A stretch of DNA of 10,953 bases from CAKRZE01 sp045617585 (GTDB lineage Bacteria > Bacillota > Clostridia > Oscillospirales > CAG-272), in the NCBI GenBank assembly GCA_045617585.1, contig JAZLIW010000078.1:1-10953 (forward strand). The letters run 5' to 3'. The notes under the pieces are model-generated. The model saw only the letters and a program-made list of their open reading frames with translations. It searched no databases and was not told the DNA's origin. A program made the translations under genes and the position numbers. Shown one piece after another: positions 1 through 6,312 of the stretch (positions are counted from its first letter, which is position 1; each line of letters opens with the position of its first letter).

Positions 1-204
1 GAGGTGCTGGAGGTCATGAAGATGCTGGCAAAGAAGGGGATGACGATGGTCGTCGTGACCCACGAAATGAGCTTCGCCCGCAACATCTCTGACCGTGTGA
101 TCTTCATGGACGGCGGCAGGATCGCCGCGATGGGGTCTCCCGGGGACGTGTTCGACGGGGACAATCCGCGGCTCCGGGAATTCATCGGAGCAAGCTCACT
201 TTGA
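1..204 (+). CDS. Polar amino acid ABC transporter, ATP-binding subunit (3' end only)
   Basis: Partial gene: the first codon in the window is already inside the protein, and 67 residues remain before a TGA stop. The visible part is the end of an ABC ATPase that powers solute uptake from the cytoplasmic face of the membrane. The segment VVVTHEM carries the switch (H-loop) histidine at fragment residue 21, and SDRVIFMDGGRIAAMG is the typical D-loop-distal beta region after it. The closing DNPRLREFI motif is characteristic of the GlnQ/HisP/ArtP group, which serves glutamine, histidine, arginine or cystine importers. Walker A, the signature motif and Walker B lie outside the window, so substrate cannot be assigned. 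The gene ends about 20 bases before a terminator, so it is the last gene of its transcription unit. Confidence 0.9.
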   Translation, partial: EVLEVMKMLAKKGMTMVVVTHEMSFARNISDRVIFMDGGRIAAMGSPGDVFDGDNPRLREFIGASSL

Positions 205-221
205 TTTTCCGAAAAACAAAA

Positions 222-258
222 GAGGGTGTTCCGCTTCAGCGGGGCATCCCCTTTTTTT
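222..258. terminator. Rho-independent terminator shared by two facing genes
   Basis: Arms at 224-234 and 239-249 pair around a four-base TTCA loop, with some G-T wobble pairs, and are followed by seven T on the plus strand (252-258). On the minus strand the same stem is followed by CTCTTTTGTTTTTC, so it can also stop the ytvI-like transcript, whose TGA lies in the loop. It sits exactly between convergent genes, which supports bidirectional use. Confidence 0.85.
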
Positions 259-1288
259 CATTTTGTTCCCCTGCTCTTTCCCGCATCAGGTCTGCGGCGG
301 TGATGACCGCGGCGGGCAGGAGCAGCATTCCCGCAACGCCGAGCAGACGGTAGCCCGCGTAGATCGGGATCAGCGTCACGAGCGGATGGAGACCGAGTCC
401 CTGCCCGAGCAGCTTCGGCTCCGTGACCCGCCTTACAAGGGTGACCGCGGCAAACAGGATCAACAGACCGATCCCGGTAAACGCGTCCCCGGTCAGAAGA
501 CAGTACAGCGCCCACGGAACGAGCACCGTGCCGACCCCGAGGATCGGCAGAAGATCGACGAGCGCCGTCAGAAAAGCCGCGGTCATCGGGTAACCGACGC
601 GCAGGAGCAGAAACCCGGCGTAAAGCTCCGCGAAGGTCAGGAGCATCAGGATCAGGTACGCCCGGAGGCAGCGCAGCACGGTCTTCCCGGCGTTGTGACG
701 GATCCTGCGGAGGGAATTCCCCCAGGTCTCGGGCAGAAGGCTCCCGATCCCGGCGTGAAGCCGCGGCAGATCGACGCAGAAATAAAAACAGGAAACGAAG
801 AAGACGACCGTGAAAAGCATCAGATCGGGCAGACCGGTGAACAGTGCGCTGACCGCGCCGGGGATCGCCGTGGAGACCGAGGAAAGGACGCCGTTCACGA
901 TCGCCTCCGTGGCGGAGCGGAATCGGTCGGTCCCGGAAAAGCCGAGGGACGACAGTTTTTCTTTCACCCGGTCGAGCAGCGCCTCGAGCTGCCCCGGCAG
1001 GTCTCCCGCGAGGGAGCGCAGCTCGTCAGCCGCTGTATCGGCGAGAAAGCCGAGCACGAAGCATAGAACGCCCGTCAGAAGCAGCAGCAGCGTCAGCGCC
1101 AAAACGCGGCGCGGCAGGCGCGTCTTTTCGGTCAGCCGCCGAAGCAGCGGTTCCAGCAGGCAGGCGGCAGCCCACGCGGTGAGAAACGGCAGAAGCGGCT
1201 GCCACAAAAACCGGAAAAACGCCCAGACCGCAAGGGCGCCGAGAAACAGTACGAACGCTTTTTCCGCCGCGGAATCCGTTCGGTGCAC
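236..1288 (-). CDS. ytvI: AI-2E family transporter, YtvI-like sporulation membrane protein
   Basis: Integral membrane protein of 350 residues, the usual AI-2E/PerM family size. Hydrophobic segments lie near residues 11-29, 31-46, 61-82, 153-173, 208-230, 233-260, 270-285 and 303-333. A hydrophilic amphipathic stretch (about 85-150) separates the third and fourth, as in the family. DLLPILGVGTVLVPWA (245-260) and EPKLLGQGLGLHPLV (290-304) are the conserved C-terminal signatures, and they match the YtvI subgroup found in endospore formers, where the gene is linked to sporulation but the transported substrate is unknown. The start is GTG, chosen because GGAGG lies seven bases upstream; an ATG just upstream is in another frame. 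It is transcribed alone and diverges from the cyclophilin gene. Family assignment is firm; the sporulation role is inferred. Confidence 0.85.
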   Translation of the reverse strand: MHRTDSAAEKAFVLFLGALAVWAFFRFLWQPLLPFLTAWAAACLLEPLLRRLTEKTRLPRRVLALTLLLLLTGVLCFVLGFLADTAADELRSLAGDLPGQLEALLDRVKEKLSSLGFSGTDRFRSATEAIVNGVLSSVSTAIPGAVSALFTGLPDLMLFTVVFFVSCFYFCVDLPRLHAGIGSLLPETWGNSLRRIRHNAGKTVLRCLRAYLILMLLTFAELYAGFLLLRVGYPMTAAFLTALVDLLPILGVGTVLVPWALYCLLTGDAFTGIGLLILFAAVTLVRRVTEPKLLGQGLGLHPLVTLIPIYAGYRLLGVAGMLLLPAAVITAADLMRERAGEQNEKKGMPR

Positions 1289-1361
1289 GGCATCACCTCC
1301 CCCTTTCTATTGTAGTCGGAAACGGGTGCGGTTATGCGTCGAAATCCGTGCTCGCGACGGA

Positions 1362-1390
1362 TTGACAACCCGTCACGCGTATGGTATAAT
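1362..1390 (+). promoter_or_regulatory. Consensus housekeeping promoter with extended -10
   Basis: TTGACA (1362-1367), a 17-base spacer and TATAAT (1385-1390), with TGG directly before the -10 giving the extended TGn element. Both hexamers match the sigma-70/sigma-A consensus at every base. It points at the cyclophilin lipoprotein gene starting 38 bases downstream. No operator-like dyad overlaps it, so strong constitutive expression is expected. Confidence 0.92.
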
Positions 1391-1427
1391 AGAGTCAACA
1401 AATAATAAAGAAAGACGGTACCGACCC

Positions 1428-2078
1428 ATGAAACGCATTCTCGTACTTACGCTTCTTCTCCTCACGGTCCTGCTTCCTGCCTGCGCGCCGAAGACCACGG
1501 AGGACGTCCCTCCCTCTCCCGCTGCGCCGACCGAGCATCTGCCCGAGGAGGATTACGATTACACGCTGAGCGACGAGCCTACCGATTTCATCCTGATCAC
1601 GACGAACAAGGGCGAGATCATCGTACAGCTCTACCCCGACGTCGCTCCGATCACGGTCAAAAACTTTCAGGATCTCACAGCGCGCGGCTTCTACGACGGG
1701 CTGACCTTCCACCGCATCGTGCGGGATTTCGTGATCCAGGGCGGTGACCCCGAGGGCAACGGCACCGGCGGCTCCGGGAAGAAGATCAAGGGCGAGTTTG
1801 CGCTCAACGGCGTGAAGAACGAGCTTTCCCACACCCGCGGCGTGATCTCGATGGCGCGCCGCTCCGACGACCTGAATTCCGCGACCTCCCAGTTCTTTAT
1901 CGTTCTCTCCGACAAATACGTCTCCTCTCTTGACGGTCAGTATGCCGGGTTCGGCAAGGTGATCGAGGGCATGGATACGGTCGACGCGATCGCGGCAGGA
2001 GGCGTCTCTCCGGCATCCGTCATGACCTCCGTCCGGTTCGTCACCGTCGTTCCCACGGGACAGGAGCAGGCAGAATAA
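1428..2078 (+). CDS. Peptidyl-prolyl cis-trans isomerase, cyclophilin-type lipoprotein
   Basis: 216-residue protein that should catalyse proline isomerisation on the outer face of the membrane. Residues 1-18 are a lipoprotein signal peptide ending LLPAC, with Cys19 the lipid-modified residue, followed by a flexible Pro/Glu-rich linker to about 50. The cyclophilin domain occupies about 53-212. FHRIVRDFVIQGGDP (94-108) supplies the catalytic arginine (R96) and the pocket residues F101 and Q104, and SQFFIVL (154-160) supplies Q155 and F157. At the position of human CypA Trp121 there is Ser167 before LDG, and Tyr172 replaces His126. Many bacterial cyclophilins differ there, so lower cyclosporin sensitivity is inferred. 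The frame stays open far upstream, but the promoter and signal peptide fix ATG 1428. The ribosome site is weak (AAAGACGG). Monocistronic, between its own promoter and terminator. Confidence 0.93.
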   Translation: MKRILVLTLLLLTVLLPACAPKTTEDVPPSPAAPTEHLPEEDYDYTLSDEPTDFILITTNKGEIIVQLYPDVAPITVKNFQDLTARGFYDGLTFHRIVRDFVIQGGDPEGNGTGGSGKKIKGEFALNGVKNELSHTRGVISMARRSDDLNSATSQFFIVLSDKYVSSLDGQYAGFGKVIEGMDTVDAIAAGGVSPASVMTSVRFVTVVPTGQEQAE

Positions 2079-2098
2079 CTTTTCCTTTGAAAGAAACG

Positions 2099-2146
2099 AG
2101 TCCGTCCTTCCGGCAGTTTGAGACCGGAAGGACGGACTTCATTTTT
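2099..2146. terminator. Strong rho-independent terminator after the cyclophilin gene
   Basis: A perfect 15-base-pair stem (2099-2113 with 2124-2138) encloses a ten-base loop and is followed by TCATTTTTCTCTTT on the plus strand. On the minus strand the stem is followed by TCGTTTCTTTC, a weaker tract, so it may also back up termination of the facing DUF2339 operon. Confidence 0.9.
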
Positions 2147-2169
2147 CTCTTTGAAGGATGCCCTGCAGA

Positions 2170-2231
2170 CCGCGGTACAATTATCAGAGCGTCCGTCAAT
2201 GAAACGGCTTTGTTTTTTCTCTGATCCGCGG
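2170..2231. repeat. Inverted repeat between convergent genes
   Basis: CCGCGG-7 bases-ATCAGAG (2170-2189) is matched by CTCTGAT-CCGCGG (2219-2231). This gives 13 pairs with one seven-base bulge and a 29-base loop. It begins seven bases after the stop of the DUF2339 frame on the minus strand. No T-tract follows on that strand, so it is not a standard terminator by itself. It could protect the 3' end of the DUF2339 transcript or slow polymerase before the stem at 2099-2138. Confidence 0.55.
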
Positions 2232-2238
2232 GAAAAAG

Positions 2239-2979
2239 TCAGCGGGTCTGCGTCTTTTCGCTCTCTTTTCCGAGCAGTTTTTTCTCCGCGACGGTATAGA
2301 GCGCACTGATGGCGAAGCAGATTACGCCGCCGAGGATGAAGGAGAACATATGCGTGAGCGTCGATGCCCCGCTCATATCGTAGGTCACGAGTTTCAGCAC
2401 GCAGGCGATCGTGAGGAGCAGTCCCCACAGACGCAGGGCCTTCGACCGGATGAGGAAACCGACGGCAACGGCAGCGAGCGCCGTCAGCATACACGCGACC
2501 GAGAAGGCGTAGCGCGAGTCGATCACGCCGGCGGTCCCGCAGAGGAAGCACATCACGAGCACGGTGAATTTGATCCCCGAAAGGACGGCGAGGAACCCGT
2601 TCCCGGCGAGCCCTTCCCCGGAAGAGCGGACGAACTCTCCGGAACGGCAGAGAGCAAGCGCGAGCGAGACGGCGAACAGGACCGTCTGTAAAAGCACCTC
2701 AAGCCAATAGAACGCGTCTTCGGCGATCACTGCCGCGCTGACGATCAGAAGCACCAGTTCGTTGATCAGAAGGACGACCCGCACCGGCGTCCACACGGTC
2801 TTTCTGTGAGCGGGCGGCGTCACGGTCGGACGGTCAAAGCGGAAGAGATAGCAGAGGAGGAGCAGCAAATTCAACCCGATGGGAATCAGCGTGCGGTTCA
2901 GCGAGAAGATCCCCATCCCCCGGTAGTCCCGGAGTGCGGGGATCGAAACGCAGATCCCGATATAGGAAAACTCGGTCAC
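2239..2979 (-). CDS. C-terminal part of the DUF2339 membrane protein, cut off by an amber codon
   Basis: This frame is the direct continuation of the DUF2339 gene upstream: same strand, same reading frame, no other stop between the TAG at 3016-3018 and this stop. About 246 residues are counted from a GTG, but that GTG has no ribosome site and lies inside a hydrophobic segment that begins before it, so independent initiation is unlikely. The sequence has roughly six to seven hydrophobic segments, a conserved-looking YRGMGIFSLNRTLIPIGLNL stretch near the start, and a charged tail. It therefore looks like the last membrane bundle of an 805-codon protein and not a separate gene. If the TAG is real and not read through, this part is untranslated. 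Confidence 0.6.
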   Translation of the reverse strand: MTEFSYIGICVSIPALRDYRGMGIFSLNRTLIPIGLNLLLLLCYLFRFDRPTVTPPAHRKTVWTPVRVVLLINELVLLIVSAAVIAEDAFYWLEVLLQTVLFAVSLALALCRSGEFVRSSGEGLAGNGFLAVLSGIKFTVLVMCFLCGTAGVIDSRYAFSVACMLTALAAVAVGFLIRSKALRLWGLLLTIACVLKLVTYDMSGASTLTHMFSFILGGVICFAISALYTVAEKKLLGKESEKTQTR

Positions 2980-3015
2980 GAAAAGCGTGAAGAGCCGGAT
3001 AAAAACGCTCGTCTT

Positions 3016-3018
3016 CTA
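3016..3018 (-). other. In-frame amber (TAG) codon interrupting the DUF2339 gene
   Basis: Minus-strand context is GAA TAC CGG TAG AAG ACG AGC. After the TAG the same frame stays open for 258 codons and remains hydrophobic and family-like. One C-to-T change from CAG (Gln) would explain it. No other gene that ends in the window uses TAG (the rest use TGA or one TAA), so reassignment cannot be excluded from this window alone. Confidence 0.85.
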
Positions 3019-4656
3019 CCGGTATTCCGTATCCGAAAAGAAGAAGTCGAGAAGGACGGCGGCAAGCGGCACGGCGAAATACAGCAGCGCATATAAGAGC
3101 CCGCCTTGTCCCGTGCGGCGGATCAGATACTCGTAGCCGCCGACCGTCAGGGAGAAATAATCGACCGCGAGAAGAAGGTACGAAAACCTTTTGATGCCGG
3201 GTTCCCCCGAAACGCGGGAATAAACGAGGAGGATCAGCGCGGGGACCGAGAGCAGCAGAAGCTCGAACCTGACCTCCCGGCAGTCGCCGGCAAACGCGGA
3301 GAGCCAAAGCATCAGCACGGTGATCCCGATCCCCGTCAGGAGAGAGGAGATCTTTGCGAGCGGGCGCGGGAAGGAAAGGCGCGTGCGGAACAGATCGGTC
3401 ACGCACAGATGGACGATCCATATCACGATCGCGGCGGCGACCTCGATCAGGAAGCACTTCCACCGGATCACCGAGAACCGCGGCACCTCGCTGTACGGCA
3501 TCCCGCCGGAAACGAGCGGCACGAGGACGTTGAAGGTCGTAAGGCAGAAGTTGACACCCGCGGATGCGAGCCAGAGCACTTTGTTGACGGCGTGAACGAC
3601 CGCGGCGTGCGTTTCGTTCTTCAGACGTGCAGCGGAGACCGAAAGCAGATAGGAAAGATAGGTCGCGGCGATGAACTGCAGATAGAAAGCGAGGGCGATC
3701 AGCCAGATCGGCAGCTCGGAATTGAAGAGAAACGCGTCCGATTCCATCCGGGGCGTGAACTTCATCCACATGAAGCCGCCCGCCGCCGCGGTCATGGCAA
3801 GCGAAACGAGCAGACCGACGTGATACGTGCGGCGGTAGCAGAGCATATTGCCGACGATCAGGACCGCGCTCGACGCGAACTGGTACACGAGCAGAAGGAT
3901 GAGCTTATCGTCGGAGAGACCGAGCGAGAAGCCGCAGCAGATCGAGGCAACCATCCCGATATGGGCGATGACGGAGAGAAGGAGCGAGTCGGTGCGGCGC
4001 GTCAGATACAGCGCGGCGGCGCTCCAGAGAAGGAGCAGGCAGAACGCCGCCCAATCAGCCATATAGCCGAACCAGATATGCGTCAGAAGGATGGCGATGA
4101 ACAGAGAGCCGACGCCGCACCCGGTCAAAGCGAGATTGAAGTTATCCCGCTTCTTTCTGCCCATGAAAAGACCGGAGATCAGGCAGATCGCGGAAACGGC
4201 AAACATGGAGCCGATGCGGATCCAGTCCGGGATACCGTCCTTATCGTCGAGCGCAAGATAGATGAGACCGATAAAAACGAGCACCGCTGCGGTCACGCTG
4301 AGAATGATCTTGCCGACGAAGAACTCGCCGCGGTTTCCTTTTCCCGTTTCCCTTGCGGCAGCGGGCGCACGGTTCCCTTCCGGCGGACAGACGGAAACGG
4401 GAGGAGCGGTATACGTTGCCGCAGCCGTCCGTTCGTTCCCTGCGGGTACTATGGGGCGTGTCTGCTCCTGCGGCGGCTGACGGTATTGCTGCTGCGGCTG
4501 AGCGGGAGGGTCCAGTCTGCGCCGCAGCCAATCGAGCTCTGCACGGAGATTCCTGATCTCCCGCCTTGCGGCGGATGCCTGCGAGAGCGCACTTCCCGTC
4601 AGGATCGTCAGACCCAGCAGGAACAGCAATAATAAAAAGATCTCAAATGCGTTCAT
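3016..4656 (-). CDS. DUF2339 family multi-pass membrane protein (N-terminal two thirds, ends at in-frame TAG)
   Basis: 546 residues as read. Residues 5-22 are a membrane anchor, 27-48 a short charged coiled coil (RREIRNLRAELDWLRRRLD), and 49-106 a Pro/Gln/Thr-rich linker. From about 110 onward FFVGKIILSVTAAVLVFIGLI opens a long series of hydrophobic helices. Anchor, coiled coil, linker and many helices is the architecture of DUF2339, whose function is unknown; an envelope role is only guessed. ATG 4656 is chosen because AAAGGA precedes it and the frame further upstream is not hydrophobic or conserved-looking. It starts four bases after the stop of the XRE regulator, so the two are probably cotranscribed and coupled. 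The frame continues past TAG to 2239. The intact gene would encode about 805 residues, a size normal for the family, so this copy appears truncated. Confidence 0.8.
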   Translation of the reverse strand: MNAFEIFLLLLFLLGLTILTGSALSQASAARREIRNLRAELDWLRRRLDPPAQPQQQYRQPPQEQTRPIVPAGNERTAAATYTAPPVSVCPPEGNRAPAAARETGKGNRGEFFVGKIILSVTAAVLVFIGLIYLALDDKDGIPDWIRIGSMFAVSAICLISGLFMGRKKRDNFNLALTGCGVGSLFIAILLTHIWFGYMADWAAFCLLLLWSAAALYLTRRTDSLLLSVIAHIGMVASICCGFSLGLSDDKLILLLVYQFASSAVLIVGNMLCYRRTYHVGLLVSLAMTAAAGGFMWMKFTPRMESDAFLFNSELPIWLIALAFYLQFIAATYLSYLLSVSAARLKNETHAAVVHAVNKVLWLASAGVNFCLTTFNVLVPLVSGGMPYSEVPRFSVIRWKCFLIEVAAAIVIWIVHLCVTDLFRTRLSFPRPLAKISSLLTGIGITVLMLWLSAFAGDCREVRFELLLLSVPALILLVYSRVSGEPGIKRFSYLLLAVDYFSLTVGGYEYLIRRTGQGGLLYALLYFAVPLAAVLLDFFFSDTEYR

Positions 4657-4660
4657 TGCG

Positions 4661-5125
4661 TCACGTTCCTTTCTCGTTTTTTTCGTCGGGGATCTGCGTG
4701 CGAAGCTCGTCCGGATCGAAAGACGCGGCGACGAGCTCCCCGGCAGGTGAAAACAGACGGTAGTGCTGCGAGATGACGTTCTGCACGACGACCCAGCCGT
4801 GATCGTCCGAGACGGGCGTCCAGAAGGGTCCCGCAGAAGAATGCCGCGCGGGAACGAACCCGTCGAGCGCGAGCGCGGCGGCAAGCTCCGCCGGGTCGCA
4901 GCCGAACGACGAGGCAAGTACCTCACTGGAGCGGAAGACCGCGCAAAGCGCCGCGGTCCCGGTCCAGCCGAGAGAGGACCGCCCTTTTTCGATCTCCAGG
5001 AGCGTCTTTTTGGAGAGCCCGAGTGCCGCCGCCATCCGCTCCTGCGAATACCCGTATTCGGCGCGCACGAGCTTCAGCTTCCGGTCACAGATCCTGATCA
5101 TTTCCGTTTTTTCCGTATTCTTCAC
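4661..5125 (-). CDS. XRE-family transcriptional regulator, probable autorepressor of the DUF2339 operon
   Basis: 154-residue cytoplasmic protein with a Cro/C1-type helix-turn-helix at about residues 16-66. KLVRAEYGYSQERMAAALGL and SKKTLLEIEKG (38-48) form the scaffold and recognition helix. The rest (67-154) contains a compact aromatic-rich segment (FWTPVSDDHGWVVVQNVISQHYRLF, given only in outline, about 101-125) that I do not recognise; it may be a ligand- or partner-binding domain. The start is uncertain. GTG 5125 is preceded by only a partly overlapping AGAGG; ATG 5101 lies 24 bases further on with GGAAAA before it. Either keeps the whole HTH. It is the first gene of the operon, and its promoter carries a dyad over the -10 box, so it probably controls itself and DUF2339. 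Confidence 0.82.
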   Translation of the reverse strand: MKNTEKTEMIRICDRKLKLVRAEYGYSQERMAAALGLSKKTLLEIEKGRSSLGWTGTAALCAVFRSSEVLASSFGCDPAELAAALALDGFVPARHSSAGPFWTPVSDDHGWVVVQNVISQHYRLFSPAGELVAASFDPDELRTQIPDEKNEKGT

Positions 5126-5133
5126 CTCTGTCC

Positions 5134-5169
5134 GGTGTAGTTTCGTTTCTTATGGTGTAATTTTACACC
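5134..5169. promoter_or_regulatory. Operator-like dyad plus spaced half-site
   Basis: GGTGTAA-TT-TTACACC (5154-5169) is a 16-base dyad with perfect seven-base arms. A further half-site, GGTGTAG (5134-5140), lies in direct orientation exactly 20 bases away, two helical turns. The dyad covers the -10 box of the XRE promoter, and the half-site lies just downstream of the expected transcription start. Likely ligand: the XRE protein encoded next to it. Confidence 0.75.
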
Positions 5170-5188
5170 TTTTTGCTTTCCTTGTCAA
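5160..5188 (-). promoter_or_regulatory. Housekeeping promoter of the XRE-DUF2339 operon
   Basis: On the minus strand TTGACA (5183-5188), a 17-base spacer and TAAAAT (5160-5165). The -35 is perfect and the -10 differs by one base. The expected start is near 5153, giving a leader of about 28 bases to GTG 5125 or 52 to ATG 5101. The overlapping dyad suggests repression by blocking polymerase. Confidence 0.87.
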
Positions 5189-5247
5189 GAGAAAAAATGT
5201 AAACGGAGAAATCTTTTTGTTTTTTACGGTATCGAAAGAAGAAACGC

Positions 5248-5290
5248 AAAAAGCCCCCTCCCTCGTTTTACATAAAACTTAGGAAGGGGC
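5248..5290 (-). terminator. Rho-independent terminator closing the sigma operon
   Basis: On the minus strand GCCCCTTCCT (5281-5290) pairs with AGGGAGGGGGC (5253-5263) using two wobbles. An inner GTTTTA-TG-TAAAAC stem (5265-5278) extends it, and TTTTTGCG follows. It separates the sigma/partner/hydrolase-remnant unit from the XRE promoter about 60 bases further on. Confidence 0.85.
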
Positions 5291-5344
5291 CCGCCGTTGA
5301 AATGAAACGATATGACGTTGTTCGGCGAACATACTTGTTAATAA

Positions 5345-5545
5345 TTACCGATAAGCGTGAATCACGATATATTCCATCATTTTCACATATGCGGTGCCGC
5401 CGATATGCAATCCGTCCCCGCCGTTATATTCCTCCGGCAAAAAGCCCTTTTCATCGGCAAAGCAGTCATACAGGTCAAGATACTGTATTCCATAGACCTG
5501 CGCAAGCTGGGCAATCATCACGTTGTCGCGGCAGTTGTTGTTATG
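5345..5545 (-). pseudogene. Remnant of an SGNH/GDSL-type hydrolase (C-terminal end only)
   Basis: The minus strand encodes about 66 residues with clear protein character that no intact gene explains. NNCRDNVMIAQLAQVYGI, then YLDLYDCFADEKGFLPEEY, then GDGLHIGGTAYVKMMEYI, ending in TAA. This order, with D-G-L-H as the DxxH catalytic Asp/His block and a final helix, matches the end of SGNH (GDSL) esterases/hydrolases. The nucleophile block and the rest are absent: the frame hits TGA at 5546-5548, where it meets the sigma-partner gene. An ATG at 5518 overlaps that gene's stop as TGATG, so a 57-residue peptide could still be made by coupling. It lacks the Ser and Gly/Asn blocks and should be inactive. 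Most likely a deletion scar. Confidence 0.72.
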
Positions 5546-6312
5546 TCATCCCCGAAGAAAGAAACGATATCGTTTGCGGAAACGAAGCCGAACACGTCTT
5601 TGACAAGGGGTTCGGAAAGATCATACGCTCCCTGATCGATATTGACGAGCGTCGCCTTGCCTTTCTCATATTCGTGAAGGACGAACAGATAAGTCTGACC
5701 GATTTCCAGATCCGGTCTGTTTTCCGTGAGCGGGATCCCTTCGCCCGCTTTATCTCCGAGCGCCGCTTTTTGATCGTCAATATATACGCCTTCCATGCCC
5801 CCCATCAAGCGCAGATCAAGCGTATCTGACGCGTCTCCCTTGTACGACGTGATCACCTCGATTTTATATTCCGTGTACAGGCACGGGTCAACGAAATCAA
5901 AGGAAATACCCGTGATCTTCCCGGACACGATCACGTTCCCGGCGTCGGACAGTTCTCTGACGCTTTCGTAAACCGGCCAGTCGCCGGTCGTTCCCATCGT
6001 GATATATTTCACCTCTTCGGCGGTGTCCGTTTCACGAACGGACTGTTCGGTCTGTACCTTCTGCTCCGTAACCGGTATAACTTCGACGCTTTCCGCATCA
6101 GTGGTCTGTTCGGTGAGCCCGGGCGTTTGCTTCGGCTCGGCCTTGCTGAACGCTCCGCCTGCCCACAATCCGACTCCGAGCAGCGCGATCAGACACACGC
6201 AGCACACAGAAGCTGCCGCACGGAGCACGACCGCCCTTTTTCTTTTTTTCTCTTCTTCATACCGATCTCTGCGTTCCAGCAGACTGTTTACCATTTCTTC
6301 AGAACTCTTCAT
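5518..6312 (-). CDS. Single-pass membrane protein, probable partner (anti-sigma-like) of the ECF sigma factor
   Basis: 264 residues from ATG 6312, which has AAGGGA eight bases upstream and overlaps the last 14 bases of the sigma gene; a TTG further upstream is less likely. Residues 1-26 are a charged cytoplasmic segment (MKSSEEMVNSLLERRDRYEEE), 27-52 a membrane helix, 53-105 a Thr/Glu-rich extracellular linker, and about 110-250 a beta-rich extracellular domain (VIVSGKITGISFDFVDP, YKIEVITSYKGDASDTLDLR). Clostridia often pair such proteins with ECF factors. It lacks a recognisable zinc-binding anti-sigma domain, so the anti-sigma role rests on position and topology. The final eight residues (ITTTAATT) are read out of frame from DNA that matches the hydrolase remnant, so the natural C-terminus may have been replaced. 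Confidence 0.75.
   Translation of the reverse strand: MKSSEEMVNSLLERRDRYEEEKKRKRAVVLRAAASVCCVCLIALLGVGLWAGGAFSKAEPKQTPGLTEQTTDAESVEVIPVTEQKVQTEQSVRETDTAEEVKYITMGTTGDWPVYESVRELSDAGNVIVSGKITGISFDFVDPCLYTEYKIEVITSYKGDASDTLDLRLMGGMEGVYIDDQKAALGDKAGEGIPLTENRPDLEIGQTYLFVLHEYEKGKATLVNIDQGAYDLSEPLVKDVFGFVSANDIVSFFGDDITTTAATT

Noticed and set aside
1309..1337. Possible sigma-E (mother-cell) promoter for the ytvI-like gene: GCATAAC, 14 bases, ACTACAAT on the minus strand
   Set aside because: It resembles the pattern, but the -10 matches only six of eight bases, and the implied start would put the ribosome site at the very 5' end of the RNA. Too weak to annotate.
810..1427. Upstream extension of the cyclophilin frame
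   Set aside because: The promoter, transcription start and lipoprotein signal all place the start at 1428. The upstream part is antisense to the ytvI-like gene.
2139..2238. Possible independent small gene between the cyclophilin terminator and the DUF2339 stop
   Set aside because: No start with a ribosome site and no protein-like frame; only the inverted repeat stands out.
2834..3769. Overlapping minus-strand frame spanning the amber codon region
   Set aside because: It is in a different frame from the hydrophobic DUF2339 sequence, is Arg-rich and has no family character, so a programmed frameshift past the TAG is not supported.
3106..4632. Long open frame antisense to the DUF2339 gene
   Set aside because: Its translation is Arg/Asp/Glu/Gln-rich without domain character and mirrors the GC-rich third positions of the hydrophobic gene on the other strand.
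5292..5344. Search for a small RNA or promoter between the hydrolase remnant and the terminator
   Set aside because: No consensus promoter or conserved fold was seen. The stretch looks like plain 3' untranslated sequence.
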